Origin: Variovorax sp. PAMC26660
GTDB lineage: Bacteria; Pseudomonadota; Gammaproteobacteria; Burkholderiales; Burkholderiaceae_C
Direction of reading: 5' to 3'
Assembly (NCBI RefSeq): GCF_014302995.1
Contig: NZ_CP060295.1
Location: forward strand, 4,207,501 to 4,271,500
Length of the DNA: 64,000 nt
This document shows, piece after piece, positions 35,901 through 45,961 of this stretch (position 1 is the first letter of the stretch; each line of letters starts with the position of its first letter). A program made the translations under genes and the position numbers. Under the pieces are notes generated by a model. It was not told the origin of the DNA. It saw only the letters and a program-made list of their open reading frames with translations, and did no database searches.

Positions 35901-36115
35901 GCGATTGCGACGAGGCCGATGCCCAGGACTACGGCCACGCAGGCCATCGTGACGATGCGGCCGGCAGCGAGTGCACGCACCCGTTGCATGTGGCTTCGCA
36001 CGGAGAACCATCGCCCGTGAGCGCGCGCGCAGTGGCGCATGTGGGAAGCCAACGCTTCGAAGTCGCTGCTGACGAAATCGACTTGCGAATGGGATAGGGA
36101 CTGCGGGACTGACAT
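35897..36115 (-). CDS. 72-residue membrane protein coupled to the glucan synthase gene
   Basis: A short ORF with a strong ribosome site (AGGAG, 9 bases upstream of ATG 36115). Residues 1-50 are polar with several His and Arg; residues 53-72 are one hydrophobic helix (MACVAVVLGIGLVAIA). Its TGA overlaps the TTG start of the glucan synthase frame (TTGA), which implies translational coupling. I recognise no family. It could be a leader that sets synthase expression, or a small single-pass partner of the synthase. The good start signal and overlap argue that it is translated. Confidence 0.7.
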   Translation of the reverse strand: MSVPQSLSHSQVDFVSSDFEALASHMRHCARAHGRWFSVRSHMQRVRALAAGRIVTMACVAVVLGIGLVAIA

Positions 36116-36160
36116 TGCAACGGGCTCCTGTTTGACGACTTCGAGCTGCCGCGCGATTGC

Positions 36161-36216
36161 GAGAACTGTGAACGTTCTCCGACCGTACTCTTTTAATTGA
36201 CCTTACAGGTTCCTGT
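36161..36216. promoter_or_regulatory. Two inverted repeats upstream of the ndvB operon
   Basis: GAGAAC-N7-GTTCTC (36161-36179) and ACAGG-N2-CCTGT (36205-36216) lie in the leader of the 72-codon ORF. They could be operator sites controlling glucan synthesis. No -10/-35 pair is convincing. Confidence 0.35.
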
Positions 36217-36236
36217 TTGCCGACTGTTCACGTAGG

Positions 36237-36259
36237 AAAGGGCGCACAAGGCGCCCTTT
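36237..36259. terminator. Hairpin after ppc, likely transcription terminator
   Basis: A perfect 9-base stem AAAGGGCGC/GCGCCCTTT with a 5-base loop lies 23 bases beyond the ppc stop codon (minus strand). The arm supplies AAA...TTT ends; the following bases are not T-rich, so efficiency is uncertain. Confidence 0.55.
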
Positions 36260-36281
36260 GTCTTTGGTAGCCTGCACCTAA

Positions 36282-39125
36282 TCAACCGGTGTTGCGCAAG
36301 CCCGCGGCCACTCCGTTGATCGAGATGTGAATGCCGCGCTGCAGCCGCTCGCCGCCATCACCCGCGCGATAACGCCGCATCAGCTCGACCTGCAGGTGAT
36401 GCAGCGGATCGATGTACGGAAAGCGATGCCGCACCGAGCGTTGCATCTCGGCGTTGCCTTCGAGCCGCTGCTTCGCGCCGGTGATGAGCGTGAGCGCGTC
36501 CGACGTGCGGTGCCATTCGGCCTCGATCATCGAGAACACCTTCTGGCGCAGCTTGCGATCGGTCACCAGCTCGGCATAGCGCGAGGCCAGCGCGAGGTCG
36601 CTCTTGGCCAGCACCATGTCCATGTTCGACAGCAGCGTGCGAAAGAAAGGCCATTGCTCATACATGCGTTGCAGCAGTGCCTGGCGTTCCTTCTTGCCCG
36701 CGGCATTGCCTGCAGCGGCGAGGAACTGTTCCACGCCCGAGCCGAAGCCGAACCAGCCCGGAATCGTGAGCCGGCACTGGCCCCAGCTGAAGCTCCACGG
36801 CACTGCGCGCAGGTCGTCGATCTTGTGGCTCGGGTTGCGCGATGCGGGGCGTGAGCCGATGTTGAGTTCGGCGATCTCGCGGATCGGCGTGGCGCTGAAG
36901 AAGTACTCGCCGAAGCCGGGTGTCTCGTAGACCAGCTTGCGGTATGTGGCCATGCTGGCGCTGGAGAGTTCGCCCGCGGCCGAGACGAAGGTGGCGGGCG
37001 CCGGCTTGCCCTGCGGCAGCAGCGTGGCTTCGAGCGTGGCGGCCACCAGCGTTTCGAGGTTGCGCCGGCCGATCTCGCGGTTGGCGTACTTGGAGCCGAT
37101 CACCTCGCCTTGTTCGGTCAGGCGGATCTGGCCGCGCACCGTGCCGGGTGGCTGCGCCAGGATGGCCTGGTAGCTCGGGCCGCCGCCGCGTCCCACCGTG
37201 CCGCCACGGCCGTGGAACATGCGCAGGCGGATCGGGTTGGCCTTCTTCTTGTTGAGTTCGTCGAACAGCGACACCAGCGCGATGCCCGCGCGGTACAGCT
37301 CCCAGTTGCTGGTGAAGATGCCGCCGTCCTTGTTGCTGTCGCTGTAGCCGAGCATCACGTCCTGTTCAGCGCCGGAGCGTTCGATCAGTGCCTGGATGTT
37401 CGGCAGCGCATAGAAGGCGCGCACGATGGGTGCGGCGTTGCGCAGGTCTTCGATGGTCTCGAACAGCGGCACCACGATCAGGTCGCAGGTGGCGTTGCCA
37501 TTCATCGCGCCACGCAGCAGGCCCACTTCCTTTTGCAGCAGCAGGGCTTCGAGCAGGTCGCTCACCGTTTCGGTGTGGCTGATGATGTAGTGGCGAATCG
37601 CGGCGGCGCCGTAGCGTGCGCGCGAGGCGCGGGCGGCCGCGAAGATCGCGAGTTCGCTTTTCGCGAGCGGCGAGTAGTCGGCATCGGGCACGCGCAGCGG
37701 ACGGGCGTCGTCGAGCAGCTTCAGCAGCAGCGTCTGCTTGGCTTCTTCGGCCAGCGAGGCGTACGAAGGCTCGATGCGCGCGATGGCCAGCAGCTCGGCG
37801 ATCACGGCCTCGTGCTTGTCGGAACTCTGGCGCAGGTCGACTGTGGCGAGGTGGAAGCCGAAGACTTCGACCGCACGGATCAGCGGGCGCAGGCGCGGTG
37901 CTGCGAGCACGCTGCCGTGCTTCTCGTCGAGCGACTCTTCCACGGTGCGCAGGTCGACAAGGAATTCCTCGGCGTTGGCATACGGGTTCTGCGGCGCGAC
38001 CGCATGGCGCGCGGCCTCGCCGCCGGTGAGTTCGCGCAGCGTGGCTGCCAGTCGCGCATACACGCCGGTGAGGGCGCGGCGGTAGGGCTCGTCCTTGCGG
38101 TGCTCGTTGGTGTCGGGCGAGCGCTCGGCCAGCGCCTGCATCTCGACCGACACATCGACCAGCGTGGCCGAGAGCGACAGCTCGCCGCCCAGGTAGTGCA
38201 CTTCGGTGAGGTAGTGGCGCAGCGCGAGTTCGGATTGGCGGCTGAGCGCGTATTCGAGCGTTTCAGCGGTGACGTTGGGGTTGCCGTCGCGATCGCCGCC
38301 GATCCACTGGCCCATGCGCAGGAAGGGCGCGACCGACGGCGTGACGCCGCCCTGGGTCAGCGCGCTTTCGAGGTCGGCATAGACGCGCGGAATCTCGCGC
38401 AGGAAGGTGGCTTCGTAGTAGCTCAGCGCGTTTTCGATCTCGTCGGCCACCGTGAGCTTGGAAAAGCGCAAGAGGCGCGTCTGCCAGATCTGCGTGACGC
38501 GCGTGCGCATCTGCGTTTCGTTCTCGGCGAACTCGATGGGCGTGAGCGCGTCCTTGCCGCTTGCGTAGGCGCTCTGGCGCAGCTTGATCTCGTCGCGCGT
38601 GGTCAGCAGCAGCGCGATGGCGCGCTCGGCATCGAGGATGCTCTTGCGCTGCACTTCGGTCGGGTGCGCGGTGAGCACGGGCGACACGTAGCTGTGGGCC
38701 AGCGAGGCCACGATCTCGTCGGGCTTGACGCCGGCCTTGCGGATGCGGGCCAGGGCGGTCTGCAGGTCGCCGTCGGCATGAACGCCTTCGCGCTCGGCCT
38801 CGGTGCGGCGGCGGATCTGGTGGCGGTCTTCCGCCAGATTGGCCAGGTGGCTGAAGTAGGTGAAGGCGCGGATCACGCGCACCGTTTCGGCGGCGCTCAG
38901 GCCCTTGAGCAGGTTCTTGAGCGCGCGGTCGGCCGCGTGGTCGGCGTCGCGCCGGAACGCCACCGACAGGGTCCGGATCTTTTCAACCAACGCATAGGTC
39001 TCGTCTCCTTCCTGTTCCCGGATCACGTCGCCGAGGATCCGGCCCAATAGCCGGATGTCGTCGATCAGCGGCTGGTCTTCGGCCTGGCGGCGCTTGGGAG
39101 GAGCAGGGGTCTTGCTGGCTTTCAT
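36282..39125 (-). CDS. ppc: Phosphoenolpyruvate carboxylase
   Basis: This cytosolic anaplerotic enzyme adds bicarbonate to phosphoenolpyruvate to give oxaloacetate. The 947-residue frame from ATG 39125 (AGGAA ribosome site upstream) has the catalytic histidine region [12 protein letters not shown] near residue 153, the [10 protein letters not shown] motif, [14 protein letters not shown] with its essential Arg residues, and closes in RNTG, where most homologues have QNTG. The ORF is open further upstream to 39191, but that part is not conserved-looking. It is divergent from hemC with about 100 bases between the starts. Confidence 0.97.
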   Translation of the reverse strand: MKASKTPAPPKRRQAEDQPLIDDIRLLGRILGDVIREQEGDETYALVEKIRTLSVAFRRDADHAADRALKNLLKGLSAAETVRVIRAFTYFSHLANLAEDRHQIRRRTEAEREGVHADGDLQTALARIRKAGVKPDEIVASLAHSYVSPVLTAHPTEVQRKSILDAERAIALLLTTRDEIKLRQSAYASGKDALTPIEFAENETQMRTRVTQIWQTRLLRFSKLTVADEIENALSYYEATFLREIPRVYADLESALTQGGVTPSVAPFLRMGQWIGGDRDGNPNVTAETLEYALSRQSELALRHYLTEVHYLGGELSLSATLVDVSVEMQALAERSPDTNEHRKDEPYRRALTGVYARLAATLRELTGGEAARHAVAPQNPYANAEEFLVDLRTVEESLDEKHGSVLAAPRLRPLIRAVEVFGFHLATVDLRQSSDKHEAVIAELLAIARIEPSYASLAEEAKQTLLLKLLDDARPLRVPDADYSPLAKSELAIFAAARASRARYGAAAIRHYIISHTETVSDLLEALLLQKEVGLLRGAMNGNATCDLIVVPLFETIEDLRNAAPIVRAFYALPNIQALIERSGAEQDVMLGYSDSNKDGGIFTSNWELYRAGIALVSLFDELNKKKANPIRLRMFHGRGGTVGRGGGPSYQAILAQPPGTVRGQIRLTEQGEVIGSKYANREIGRRNLETLVAATLEATLLPQGKPAPATFVSAAGELSSASMATYRKLVYETPGFGEYFFSATPIREIAELNIGSRPASRNPSHKIDDLRAVPWSFSWGQCRLTIPGWFGFGSGVEQFLAAAGNAAGKKERQALLQRMYEQWPFFRTLLSNMDMVLAKSDLALASRYAELVTDRKLRQKVFSMIEAEWHRTSDALTLITGAKQRLEGNAEMQRSVRHRFPYIDPLHHLQVELMRRYRAGDGGERLQRGIHISINGVAAGLRNTG

Positions 39126-39229
39126 TCGATGTTGTTCCTGGGACTTGAATGGATGCGCCGACTGCGTTGCTGCGGCGCAACATGCTAGCATTCCGGCGGT
39201 CTGGAAACATGTACTTTTTGGGAACGGTC

Positions 39230-40135
39230 TTGAGCAATATCGTCATCGCCACGCGCGAAAGTCGCCTGGCCTTGTGGCAAGCCGAACACGTGCAGGCACT
39301 TCTGCAAGAACGGGGCCACACGGTCAGCCTGCTGGGCCTCACGACCACCGGCGACCAGATCCTCGACCGCTCGCTCAGCAAGGTCGGCGGCAAGGGCCTC
39401 TTCGTCAAGGAACTCGAACTCGCACTGGAAGAAGGGCGCGCCGACATCGCGGTCCATTCGCTCAAGGACGTGCCGATGGACCTGCCCGAGGGCTTTGCGC
39501 TGGCCTGCGTGCTGGAGCGCGAAGACCCGCGCGATGCGCTGGTGTCGCCGCGCTATGCCTCGCTCGACGAATTGCCGCAGGGCGCGGTGGTCGGCACTTC
39601 CAGCCTGCGCCGCGTGGTGCTGCTGCGCGCGCTGCGGCCCGACCTGCGCATCGAACCACTGCGCGGCAACCTCGACACCCGCCTGCGCAAGCTCGACGAA
39701 GGGCAGTACGACGCGATCGTGCTCGCCGCAGCCGGGCTCAAGCGCCTGGGCCTTGAAAGCCGCATCCGCGTGGCCTTCGATCCCGACACCATGCTGCCGG
39801 CCGCAGGGCAGGGCGCATTGGGCATCGAGGTGCGCGCGGACCGCGACGAGCTGATCGAGCTGCTGGGCTCGCTCACCCACCGGGGCGACTGGCTGTCGAC
39901 CGCCGCTGAACGCGCCGTGAGCCGCGCGATGGGTGGCAGTTGCTCGATGCCGCTGGCGGCGCATGCGCGTTGGCAGGCCGATGGCGCACTGCGCGTCGAT
40001 GCGGCGTGGGGCGATCCGGAGGGCAATGCGCCGCTGGTGAAGGTCCACGTGCTTGCTTCGGCCGACGACTTCGTCCAGGCCGATGCACTCGGCGGCCGGG
40101 CCGCTGCCCTGCTGCGTGACGCGGGCGCCCACTGA
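39230..40135 (+). CDS. hemC: Hydroxymethylbilane synthase (porphobilinogen deaminase)
   Basis: This cytosolic enzyme joins four porphobilinogens into hydroxymethylbilane for haem synthesis. [16 protein letters not shown] at the N-terminus, the [11 protein letters not shown] region and the dipyrromethane-binding cysteine in [11 protein letters not shown] (residue 238) identify it. The TTG at 39230 (GGGAA about 8 bases upstream) gives the usual HemC N-terminus; ATG 39209 and ATG 39149 are possible but add atypical residues. It starts the hemC-hemD-hemX-hemY operon, with a short gap to hemD. Confidence 0.97.
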   Translation: MSNIVIATRESRLALWQAEHVQALLQERGHTVSLLGLTTTGDQILDRSLSKVGGKGLFVKELELALEEGRADIAVHSLKDVPMDLPEGFALACVLEREDPRDALVSPRYASLDELPQGAVVGTSSLRRVVLLRALRPDLRIEPLRGNLDTRLRKLDEGQYDAIVLAAAGLKRLGLESRIRVAFDPDTMLPAAGQGALGIEVRADRDELIELLGSLTHRGDWLSTAAERAVSRAMGGSCSMPLAAHARWQADGALRVDAAWGDPEGNAPLVKVHVLASADDFVQADALGGRAAALLRDAGAH

Positions 40136-40151
40136 AATCCGTGGTCATCGT

Positions 40152-40934
40152 ATGACCGCGCGCCCCGTCATCGTCACGCGCCCGGCGCGCGAGGCGGTGC
40201 AATGGGTCGACGAATTTCGCGCCGCCGGCATCGATGCGGTGGCGTTGCCGCTGATCGTGATTGCGCCGGTGGCCGATGTCGAGCCCCTGCACACGGCGTG
40301 GCAACAGCTCGCAAGCTATGCGGCGCTGATGTTCGTGAGCGCCACGGCCGTCGAGAATTTCTTCCTGCACCAAGGGCCCGATGCGGCGACCGAGATGATC
40401 GCGGGCCGCCGCTTCTGGGCCACCGGCCCGGGCACCACGCGCGCCTTGCTGCGTGCCGGTGTGCCACCGCAAGCCATCGACGCACCGCCGCCCGAGGCCA
40501 CGCGCTTCGACTCCGAGGCGCTGTGGGAGCGGGCACAGACCCAGGTGTCGACGGGCACGCGCGTGCTGATCGTGCGCGGCGGTGACGAAGCGGGCCAGCC
40601 GACCGGCCGCGATTGGCTCGCCCATGAAATCGATACCGCTGGTGGCCTGCGTGACACCGTGGTGGCCTACCGTCGCCTGCCACCGTCGTTCGACAGCAAG
40701 GCACGGCAACTCGCCATCGACGGCGCCGAGGGCCGTGCGATCTGGCTCTTCAGCAGCTCGGAAGCGATCGGCAATCTTCAGCGCGCGATGCCCGATGCCG
40801 ACTGGCATGCCGCAAGCGCGGTGGTCACCCATGCACGCATCGGCGAAGCCGCGCGCGCCGCGGGTTTCGGGGCGTTGCGTGTATGCACACCCTTGCGGGA
40901 AGCGCTGATCGCGTCGATAGAATCCCTCGCATGA
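40152..40934 (+). CDS. hemD: Uroporphyrinogen-III synthase
   Basis: This 260-residue cytosolic enzyme closes hydroxymethylbilane with inversion of ring D. HemD is poorly conserved in sequence; visible family signs are VIVTRPAREAVQW at the start, the LMFVSATAVENFF and AIWLFSSSEAIGNL segments, and VLIVRGGDEAGQPTGRDWLA across the middle. It starts 16 bases after hemC and its stop overlaps the hemX start by 4 bases (ATGA). Confidence 0.93.
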   Translation: MTARPVIVTRPAREAVQWVDEFRAAGIDAVALPLIVIAPVADVEPLHTAWQQLASYAALMFVSATAVENFFLHQGPDAATEMIAGRRFWATGPGTTRALLRAGVPPQAIDAPPPEATRFDSEALWERAQTQVSTGTRVLIVRGGDEAGQPTGRDWLAHEIDTAGGLRDTVVAYRRLPPSFDSKARQLAIDGAEGRAIWLFSSSEAIGNLQRAMPDADWHAASAVVTHARIGEAARAAGFGALRVCTPLREALIASIESLA

Positions 40935-42025
40935 GCGCCGCGTCCCCGTCCGACGACCTTTCTTCCCCATCCGCCGTTGCGGCACCGGTGCCTGCCCCGC
41001 TGGCGCCGCACCAGACGCCTGCCGCGCAAGCCGCTGCTGCGGTCCTGTTGTCACGCATCGGATTCGGCCTGCTGGCTCTTGTGACCGTGTTCACCCTGAT
41101 CGCAACCATCGCGCTGTGGCAGAAGGTCAGCGGCATGAAGGAACAGCTGGCACGGCAAAGCGCCGATGCCATCGCCCAATCGATGGAAGCGCGCGCGCTG
41201 GCACGCCAGGCCAGCGACACCGTGCGCGATTCGGCGGCCCGCGTGGCCCTGATCGAAACCCGCGTGGCCGAAGTCGCGCTGCAGCGTTCGCAGCTCGAAG
41301 AACTGATCCAGAGCCTCTCGCGCTCGCGGGATGAAAACCTCGTCATCGATATCGAGTCGGCTGTGCGCCTTGCCTTGCAACAGGCACAAGTCACCGGCAG
41401 CGTCGAGCCCTTGCTCGCAGCGCTCAAGGCGGGCGACCTGCGCATCTCGCGTGCCGCGCAGCCGCGGCTTGCGCCACTGCAGCGCGCCATGCAGCGCGAC
41501 GCCGACCGGCTGCGCAGCAGTGCCAGCACCGACAACGCCGAAGCCCTGCAAAGGCTCGACGAACTGATGCGCAGCGTGGACGACCTGCCCACGCTCAACG
41601 CCGTGGCCGTGCGCGGCACCGGCCTCAATGCCTGGCAGGCCGAGCCAATTCCTGCCGATGCGCCGTGGTGGCGCCGCGTGCTGCTGACGGTGCGCGGCGA
41701 GGCCCGCTCGCTGGTCCGCGTCGGCCGCATCCAGAGCCCCGAAGCCGTGCTGCTGGCGCCCGAACAGTCTTACTTCTTGCGCGAGAACCTCAAGCTCAAG
41801 CTGCTCAATGCGCGCCTGTCGCTGCTGTCGCGCCAGGTGGATGCCACGCGCACCGAACTGGCCCAGGTGGCCGCGTCGCTCAACCGCTATTTCGATCCCG
41901 CGTCGCGTCGCACGCAAGCCGCCGCCACGCTGCTGCAGCAGTTGCAGCAGCAGGTGAAGACCACCGAGCCTGCGCGCATCGACGACACGATCGCTGCATT
42001 GGCCACCGCCGCAGCAGGACGTTGA
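40931..42025 (+). CDS. hemX: HemX-like membrane protein (uroporphyrinogen-III C-methyltransferase homologue by name)
   Basis: A protein of about 364 residues from ATG 40931, which overlaps the hemD stop. It has a Pro/Ala-rich N-terminus, one transmembrane helix (about 37-60: GFGLLALVTVFTLIATIALW), then a long periplasmic alpha-helical, coiled-coil region. Despite its frequent database name it lacks the CysG methyltransferase domain. HemX proteins are thought to assist haem-pathway enzymes at the membrane, but the function is not settled. Order hemC-hemD-hemX-hemY is conserved in proteobacteria. Confidence 0.9.
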   Translation: MSAASPSDDLSSPSAVAAPVPAPLAPHQTPAAQAAAAVLLSRIGFGLLALVTVFTLIATIALWQKVSGMKEQLARQSADAIAQSMEARALARQASDTVRDSAARVALIETRVAEVALQRSQLEELIQSLSRSRDENLVIDIESAVRLALQQAQVTGSVEPLLAALKAGDLRISRAAQPRLAPLQRAMQRDADRLRSSASTDNAEALQRLDELMRSVDDLPTLNAVAVRGTGLNAWQAEPIPADAPWWRRVLLTVRGEARSLVRVGRIQSPEAVLLAPEQSYFLRENLKLKLLNARLSLLSRQVDATRTELAQVAASLNRYFDPASRRTQAAATLLQQLQQQVKTTEPARIDDTIAALATAAAGR

Positions 42026-42032
42026 TCCGCCC

Positions 42033-43316
42033 ATGCGCGCTGCAATCTGGCTCCTAGCGCTCTTCGCCGTCGCCGCGGCCGTCGCCCTGTTCGCGGGCAA
42101 CAACCAGGGCACGATCACCGTGTTTTGGCCGCCGTGGCGCGTCGACCTGTCGCTGAACCTCGTGCTCGTGATCCTGCTGGCGACCTTCGTGTTGCTGCAC
42201 GTCGCGTTGCGCGCCCTGGCCGCGCTCTTCTCGCTGCCGACGCAGGCGCGCCACTGGCGGCTTCAGCAGAAAGAACGCACGCTGCATGCCGCCTTGCTCG
42301 ACGCGATGGTGCAACTGATTTCGGGGCGCTTCTCGCGGGCACGCAAGGCTGCACAGGCCGCGCTGACGCAAGAAAAGACGTTGTCTGCACTCGGCGCGAG
42401 CCTGCCGCAGGCGCAACAGGTGCGCGTGCTGGCGCATCTGCTGGCGGCCGAGAGCGCGCAGGCCCTGCAGGACAAGCCGGCACGCGACGCCCATCTGCAG
42501 CAAGCCCTGAACGAGAGCGCCGACCGCACCGTGCTGTCGAGCCCCGAGACGCGCGAAGGCGTGCAACTGCGCGCCGCGCGCTGGGCGCTCGAAGATCGCG
42601 ACGCGCCCGCCGCGCTCGCACGGCTCGAAGAATTGCCGCAGGGCGTGCAGCGGCGAACGCTGGCCTTGCGCCTGCGTCTGAAGGCCGCCCGCCTGGACCG
42701 ACGCACCGTCGAAGCCCTTGAAACCGCGCGCCTGCTGGCCAAGCACCGCGCGTTCTCCGAAGCGGCGGCGCAGAGCATCGTGCGCGGTCTGGCGACCGAG
42801 CTGCTGTCGGGCGCGCACGATCCGGCGCAACTGCTGCGCGCCTGGTCCGAACTGGATGCCAACGAACGCGGCATGCCGGAAGTGGCAATCCATGCGGCGC
42901 AGCGCATGGTCGCGTTGCGCGGCGACCTGGCGCTGGCGCGCGGCTGGCTGCTGCCGGCATGGGAGCGCATGGTCGCGAACCCGCGGGCTCTGGGCGATGC
43001 GCTGCGCGTCAAGCTGGCGCGTGCGCTCGAAGCAGGGCTCGACTCGGTCGATGCCGACTGGCTGGCCCGCATCGAAAGCGCGCAACGCAACAACCCGCGC
43101 GACCCGAACCTGCAGTACCTCGCGGGCATGGCCTGCATGAAGCGGCAGTTGTGGGGCAAGGCCCAGCAACTGCTCACGCAGGCCGGACTGGGGTTGCAGG
43201 ACACCGATCTTTATCGGCGCGCCTGGCTCGCCCTGGCGCAACTGGCCGAAGCCCGCGAAGACGCGGAGCAGGCTGCCGAGGCGTGGAAGCGCGCGGCGCA
43301 GATCGAAAACACCTGA
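42033..43316 (+). CDS. hemY: HemY-family haem biosynthesis membrane protein (TPR)
   Basis: A 427-residue inner-membrane protein with two N-terminal helices (about 1-20 and 40-62) and a C-terminal series of Ala/Arg/Leu-rich helical repeats of the TPR type (for example LARLEELPQGVQRRTLALR and LQYLAGMACMKRQLWGKAQQ). The N-terminus MRAAIWLLALFAVAAAVALF and the GNNQGTITVFWPPWRVDLSLN strand are typical of HemY. It is not protoporphyrinogen oxidase, which shares the name in Bacillus. It lies 7 bases after hemX and ends the operon; a convergent MFS gene follows. Confidence 0.92.
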   Translation: MRAAIWLLALFAVAAAVALFAGNNQGTITVFWPPWRVDLSLNLVLVILLATFVLLHVALRALAALFSLPTQARHWRLQQKERTLHAALLDAMVQLISGRFSRARKAAQAALTQEKTLSALGASLPQAQQVRVLAHLLAAESAQALQDKPARDAHLQQALNESADRTVLSSPETREGVQLRAARWALEDRDAPAALARLEELPQGVQRRTLALRLRLKAARLDRRTVEALETARLLAKHRAFSEAAAQSIVRGLATELLSGAHDPAQLLRAWSELDANERGMPEVAIHAAQRMVALRGDLALARGWLLPAWERMVANPRALGDALRVKLARALEAGLDSVDADWLARIESAQRNNPRDPNLQYLAGMACMKRQLWGKAQQLLTQAGLGLQDTDLYRRAWLALAQLAEAREDAEQAAEAWKRAAQIENT

Positions 43317-43344
43317 GCGTTTTCTGTCTGTGTGCCTCCTGGGG

Positions 43345-44910
43345 TCAGGAGCACATGGACTCTTCGGTCTTCAAGCCCGATGCTCGCGCCGAGGGCTTGC
43401 CATTGCCGAAGATCAGCAGGCTGATGCCGGCCAACACCCACACGCCGATGCCGCCGTAGAGCATCACCAGCCCGAAGCTCTGCACGAGCGCCGCGTGAAC
43501 CGCAGTGCCCGATGGGTCGGCTTGCGACAGCGCCGGAAAGTCCTGCGTGAGCGCGTTGAAACTGCCGGCCGCGATCTTCTCTGCCACGGCGCGCAACTGC
43601 GGCGCATCGAGGGATGCGGACAAAGTGTTCCGCAGGTACGAATGGATGCCTTCCAGCAGGATGAATCCCATCAGCGCGATGTTGATGGCCAGCGTGATCA
43701 GCCGTGCGCTCATGTCCATGCCCGAGGCCATGCCCGCGCGGGCGCTCGACACCGAGCCAGTTGTGGTGTTGGTGACGGGCGTGTTGGTCAGGCCCAGCCC
43801 GATGCCGGCCAGCAGGCAGCCGGGCAGCAGCGTGAGCCAGCTCGCGTGTTCGACGCCGCTGCCGTAGCGCATCGCCATGAAGCCCAGCCCGATCACGAAC
43901 AGGCCCGAGGGAATGACCAGGCCGGGCCGGTAGCGCAGCGACAGGCGCTCGGCCAGCGGCGGCAGGACGAGCGTCGGCAGTGTGTACGCCAGCAGGGCCG
44001 AACCGGCGGTGACCGCGTCGTAGCCCAGGCCGCTCTGGAAGTAGATCGGCAGGTAGATCATGAACGGCCAGAAGCTGAAGTTCATGCCGATGGAGCCGAT
44101 GATCGATCCCGAGAAATTGCGGATGCGGAACACGGAGAAATCGAACATCGGGTGCGGGTTGATCTTCTCGACCCACAGGAACACGGCAAAGCTGGCCACT
44201 GTGGCGACAAGGATGCCGATGGCCGCGGGGCTCGCGAAGCCCAGGCCCGGCCCCTGCGTGATGAAGTACGTCAGGCCGAACACAGCGAGCGACAGCGTGA
44301 CGATGCCCGGCAGGTCCAGCTTTTTCGCGTCAGGGTCGCTCGACTCTTCCACGCTGCCCAGCACGAGCGCCAGCGCCACGACGGCCAGCGGCACGTGAAC
44401 CAGGAAGACCCATTGCCAGCTTGACAGCGCGACGATCGCGCCGCCGATGATCGGCCCGAACCCCAGGCCCATGCCGAAGACCACGCCCCAGATGGCGAAG
44501 GCCTTGCTGCGCTCCTTGCCTTCCTGGAACTGGTGCGACAGCACCGCGAGCTGGCAGATCAGCATGGCGCCGCCGGCCAGGCCCTGCAGGAAGCGGCTGA
44601 CGATCAGCACGGGCGCGCTTTGCGCGAGGCCGCACACCAGCGAGGTGAGGCCGAACAGCACCACGCCGACGATCAGCACGCGCTTGCGGCCGTAGCGGTC
44701 GGCCACGGTGCCGGCGGCCATCAGCACCGTGGTGCAGGCCAGGGTGTAGGCGTTCATGATCCACTGCATGTCGCTGAAGTTGCCGTGCAGTGCTTTTTCG
44801 AGCGTGGGAAGAATGACCGGCACGCTGGAGATTTCCAGGCCGAACATCAGGGCAATCAGGCAGATCGCGGACAGTGCGATCCGGTTCTTGCCGGCGTGAG
44901 AGAGAGACAT
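43345..44910 (-). CDS. DHA2-type MFS drug efflux transporter (EmrB/QacA family)
   Basis: A 521-residue inner-membrane antiporter with 14 predicted helices. LEISSVPVILPTLEKAL, MQWIMNAYTLACTTVLMAAG and GTVADRYGRKRVLI are characteristic of DHA2 pumps. ATG 44910 gives a typical N-terminus with GGAAAG upstream; the frame runs to 44961. It is divergent from a LysR gene across about 107 bases that contain an inverted repeat, so it is probably under that regulator. Substrate unknown. Confidence 0.92.
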   Translation of the reverse strand: MSLSHAGKNRIALSAICLIALMFGLEISSVPVILPTLEKALHGNFSDMQWIMNAYTLACTTVLMAAGTVADRYGRKRVLIVGVVLFGLTSLVCGLAQSAPVLIVSRFLQGLAGGAMLICQLAVLSHQFQEGKERSKAFAIWGVVFGMGLGFGPIIGGAIVALSSWQWVFLVHVPLAVVALALVLGSVEESSDPDAKKLDLPGIVTLSLAVFGLTYFITQGPGLGFASPAAIGILVATVASFAVFLWVEKINPHPMFDFSVFRIRNFSGSIIGSIGMNFSFWPFMIYLPIYFQSGLGYDAVTAGSALLAYTLPTLVLPPLAERLSLRYRPGLVIPSGLFVIGLGFMAMRYGSGVEHASWLTLLPGCLLAGIGLGLTNTPVTNTTTGSVSSARAGMASGMDMSARLITLAINIALMGFILLEGIHSYLRNTLSASLDAPQLRAVAEKIAAGSFNALTQDFPALSQADPSGTAVHAALVQSFGLVMLYGGIGVWVLAGISLLIFGNGKPSARASGLKTEESMCS

Positions 44911-44964
44911 CGAGCAGCTTTCCGAAAGAGATGCGGCTGATTCTGGTGAAACCCTCTTCATGAT

Positions 44965-44982
44965 GGAAATGATTTAATTTCC
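44965..44982. promoter_or_regulatory. Inverted repeat in the MFS/LysR divergent region
   Basis: GGAAAT and ATTTCC flank a 6-base centre (GATTTA) between the divergent efflux pump and LysR genes. This AT-rich 18-base palindrome is a plausible LysR-type binding site. Confidence 0.5.
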
Positions 44983-45017
44983 TAGAATTCATTAAGAACC
45001 ATCATTTATCTATCGCC

Positions 45018-45896
45018 ATGGATTTCGACCCCACGCTGTTGCGCGCCTTCGTGGCCGTCAAGGAAACCGGCGGCTTCACGCGTGCAGCAGAGCGCCTGCA
45101 CCTGACCCAGTCCGCCATCAGCCACCAGATCCGCAAGCTCGAAGAGCAGGTGGGCCGGCCGCTGCTGCATCGCACGACGCGCCGCCTCACGGTGACGGAA
45201 GACGGCGAAGACTTCCTGCGCTACGCGCAGCAGATCCTCGACGCGCTCGACGCCATGACCCGGCGCTTCCAGCCGTCGCCGATCTCGGGTTCGGTGCGTT
45301 TCGGCGTGCCGGACAACTTCATGGGTGACCGCCTTCCGCCGCTGCTCTCGCAGTTCGCGCGCGGATTCCCGGCGGTGCGGATGGAGGTCTGCGTGAGCAT
45401 GCACATCGACCTGCGCGCGGCGATCCGGGCCGGCGACCTCGACCTTGCGGTGGTGATGTCGCCACCCGATTGCGTGGAGGGCACGCGCCTGCGGCGCACG
45501 CAACTGGTCTGGGCCGCAGCCGAGACCTTCGAGGCGCCGAAGGGCGCGTCGTTGCCGTTGGCCTTCTTTCCGAAGCCTTGCGTCAATCGGGAGGTGGCCG
45601 GTTCGGCGCTGGACGCCGCGTCGGTCGACTGGCACGTGGTCTTCACTTCGGCCAGCACGCAGGGCATTCGCGCGGCGGTGCTCGCGGGGCTTGCCGTGAC
45701 GGTGCTCACGCGCGAGGAAGTGGAGCCGGGCATGAAGATCGTCGATGGGCGCTACGGCCTGCCGCCCTTGCCCAGTGTCGACTTCTCGCTGATCTGGAGC
45801 GAGGGCGGCAGGACGCCCTGTGCCTGCCGGTTCGGGCAACTGATCCTGGAGATGCCGGATCTGCCCTCGCCTGACGCTCGGCCTGTTCCGGCGTGA
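45018..45896 (+). CDS. LysR-family transcriptional regulator
   Basis: A 292-residue LysR protein. The start is clear: MDFDPTLLRAFVAVKETGG opens the helix-turn-helix (FTRAAERLHLTQSAISHQIR). The effector-binding domain follows (FGVPDNFMGDRLPPLLSQFA). It is divergent from the DHA2 efflux pump and is the likely regulator of it. The stop lies 18 bases before a strong hairpin terminator shared with rne. Confidence 0.94.
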   Translation: MDFDPTLLRAFVAVKETGGFTRAAERLHLTQSAISHQIRKLEEQVGRPLLHRTTRRLTVTEDGEDFLRYAQQILDALDAMTRRFQPSPISGSVRFGVPDNFMGDRLPPLLSQFARGFPAVRMEVCVSMHIDLRAAIRAGDLDLAVVMSPPDCVEGTRLRRTQLVWAAAETFEAPKGASLPLAFFPKPCVNREVAGSALDAASVDWHVVFTSASTQGIRAAVLAGLAVTVLTREEVEPGMKIVDGRYGLPPLPSVDFSLIWSEGGRTPCACRFGQLILEMPDLPSPDARPVPA

Positions 45897-45914
45897 CAAC
45901 GCCGACCCCATAAA

Positions 45915-45939
45915 AAAACGGCGCCAGAGGCGCCGTTTT
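45915..45939. terminator. Bidirectional rho-independent terminator between lysR and rne
   Basis: Arms AAAACGGCGCC and GGCGCCGTTTT form a perfect 11-base stem with a 3-base loop, with A-rich and T-rich flanks on the two sides. It sits between the convergent ends of the LysR gene and rne and should terminate both transcripts. Confidence 0.85.
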
Positions 45940-45961
45940 CATTTGCGGTTGAGCAGGGGGC

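Noticed and set aside
34299..36020. 573-residue ORF opposite the glucan synthase start
   Set aside because: Shadow frame of the synthase and the 72-codon ORF, with no recognisable domain or start signal.
37110..39050. 646-residue ORF opposite ppc
   Set aside because: Antisense shadow of a certain gene with an Arg/Gln/His-rich translation.
43331..43355. Terminator between hemY and the convergent MFS gene
   Set aside because: There is a stem of CTCCTG/CAGGAG extended by TGTG/CACA, but no T tract in either direction and it overlaps the MFS stop codon.
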